DNA of 64,000 bases from positions 124,001 through 188,000 of the forward strand of contig JAEWQP010000030.1 in the NCBI GenBank assembly GCA_023399155.1, read 5' to 3'. Every line of letters starts with the position of its first letter. Within the stretch, counting starts at the first letter, position 1. Under the pieces are notes generated by a model that ran no database searches, was not told the DNA's origin, and worked only from the letters and a program-made list of their open reading frames with translations. The stretch comes from Verrucomicrobiota bacterium. GTDB taxonomy: Bacteria > Verrucomicrobiota > Verrucomicrobiia > Opitutales > Opitutaceae. Below are positions 62,957 through 64,000 of this stretch, in pieces. The translations under genes were made by a program, and so were the position numbers.

Positions 62957-64000
62957 ATGACCGCGCCCCTTGCCACCATACTTCCATCCACCTACTTCGA
63001 TGGCCTGTCCACGTTGTGGGGCGGATGCGCGTATGTTGGTAGTGCCATCGTGGCGGCGGGTTTGGTGTTTCAGACGGTGCGCAGTCGGCCCGACGCGAGT
63101 TCCTTCATCTGGATGATTGCGAAGGTATTCATCATCGGACTGAGCACGGCCTTTCTGCGTGAGTGGCTGATGCGCTTGAACGACGTCGTAATCGCGTTCG
63201 GAACGATGATGGGGGTTGACCCCAGGACGGTGGACAACCGGTTCATCCAATTCATCGCAGGGAAGACGGCTGCCGATCCGAACTCCAGCGTCTGGGACAT
63301 CATCTGGGGAACCGAATCGATCGGAACCGCCGTGTCCTACGCGTTCCTGTGGATCTTCGGTTGGCTCTCCTGGGGTGTGCAGTACGTGGTCAAATTGATC
63401 GGCGGAGTTCTTCTCACGGCAGGTTGGGCAATCAGTCCGATCTTCCTTTCCTTCTTCATGCTGCGGCCGATGAGCGGCGTAGCGCAGAAGTTTCTGCTCG
63501 GTCTTATCGCGTTGGTCTGCTGGCCCTTCGGCTGGGTGATGGCCGCGGTTGTGACCAACGCCATGCTCGACGCGGCGGCTGCGGCAAACCTAGTCCCTGT
63601 AATCAACGTCGGAGCCCCGCTCGCGGCACCGGCATTGACCGTTCTGCTCGTAGGATCGTGGATGTTGATCAGTTCTGTACTCGCTCCATGGATCACAACG
63701 AAGGTGCTGTTGATGGGGGCTAATCCTGCGGCGGAGTTTGCTCGTGGCGTCGGTGGCGTGATGCAGTCGACGTTTGCCGGCGGGGTAGGAGCGGCCGTTG
63801 CTGCCGCTACCGGCGGTGCCGCAGCTCCAGCTGTGATTGCGGCCGCTGCTGCAGGTGCTGTTTCTGCCGGTGGGGAATCGACAGTTCGCGGCGGCGGTTC
63901 TCCACGGAGCACAGGAACCGCAATCAGTGGGCTGTCCGGATTCTACCAAGGACGGTACATGAGGCGAAACACGGCAGCAGCGGAAGCGACCGCGTCTGCT
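62957..64000 (+). CDS. TrbL/VirB6-like inner-membrane protein, 3' end outside window
   Basis: From the ATG at 62957 the frame is open to the window edge (348 codons). Five to seven hydrophobic spans, including FIWMIAKVFIIGLSTAFL, VSYAFLWIFGWLSWGVQYVV and LTVLLVGSWMLISSVLAPW, then a Gly/Ala-rich stretch, fit TrbL/VirB6, the polytopic channel subunit. It is the last visible gene of the secretion operon. Confidence 0.8.
   Translation, partial: MTAPLATILPSTYFDGLSTLWGGCAYVGSAIVAAGLVFQTVRSRPDASSFIWMIAKVFIIGLSTAFLREWLMRLNDVVIAFGTMMGVDPRTVDNRFIQFIAGKTAADPNSSVWDIIWGTESIGTAVSYAFLWIFGWLSWGVQYVVKLIGGVLLTAGWAISPIFLSFFMLRPMSGVAQKFLLGLIALVCWPFGWVMAAVVTNAMLDAAAAANLVPVINVGAPLAAPALTVLLVGSWMLISSVLAPWITTKVLLMGANPAAEFARGVGGVMQSTFAGGVGAAVAAATGGAAAPAVIAAAAAGAVSAGGESTVRGGGSPRSTGTAISGLSGFYQGRYMRRNTAAAEATASA

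Overview
The window is GC-rich chromosomal DNA from a Gram-negative bacterium, most likely a member of Verrucomicrobiota (Opitutales-like). That placement is inferred from the gene mix: a caa3-type oxidase operon, a DUF4914 protein with a divergent PocR-type AraC regulator, many c-type cytochromes and lipoproteins, and an rpsB-tsf pair. No rRNA is present to confirm it.

From 1 to about 24.47 kb the sequence looks like host chromosome. On the minus strand lie the 5' part of a ThDP enzyme gene, then a respiratory operon transcribed coxB, fused coxA/coxC, small membrane protein, ctaG-like, triheme cytochrome, cation antiporter. Two decayed cupin copies and a small lipoprotein follow. Next come an unknown protein plus DUF4914 opposite an AraC/PocR regulator, an AbiE type IV toxin-antitoxin pair with two palindromic operators, tRNA-Leu(TAA) and a broken tRNA-Leu half. 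A DUF983 protein, rpsB-tsf with a terminator, a Cu+-type P-type ATPase, a DUF1328 protein, a U32-family protein, and a PQQ-type sugar dehydrogenase with a lipoprotein cytochrome c complete this part.

At about 24.47 kb the 3' half of an initiator-like tRNA-Met is cut off in its anticodon arm and is followed at once by a tyrosine integrase. I read this as the left end of an integrative and conjugative element (ICE) that runs past the right edge of the window, so more than 39 kb is visible. Its left part carries an orphan AbiEi antitoxin, a HipBA pair, a RadC/JAB protein, a DUF6998-like protein, a DUF932 protein and a long gene-free, hairpin-rich stretch. Its right part is conjugation machinery: a TraD-type coupling protein, a MobF relaxase-helicase, and a type IV secretion operon (pilin, VirB3-like, VirB4, VirB5/TrbJ-like, lipoproteins, TrbL/VirB6-like).

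Between them, at 32.2-51.0 kb, is the most notable cargo, a probable anti-phage island. One minus-strand operon with overlapping or nearly abutting genes encodes an HTH-nuclease regulator, a 1771-residue DEAD/DUF1998 helicase ending in a Vsr/DUF559-like nuclease, a DrmD-like SNF2 helicase, an Eco57I-type adenine methylase fused in frame to an AAA ATPase, a DUF4276 (TOPRIM-like) protein, a DndB-like DGQHR protein and a GIY-YIG nuclease. A GHKL ATPase with a nuclease-like C-terminus converges on it. The set shares parts with class 1 DISARM, Druantia and Dnd systems but matches none of them as I know them.
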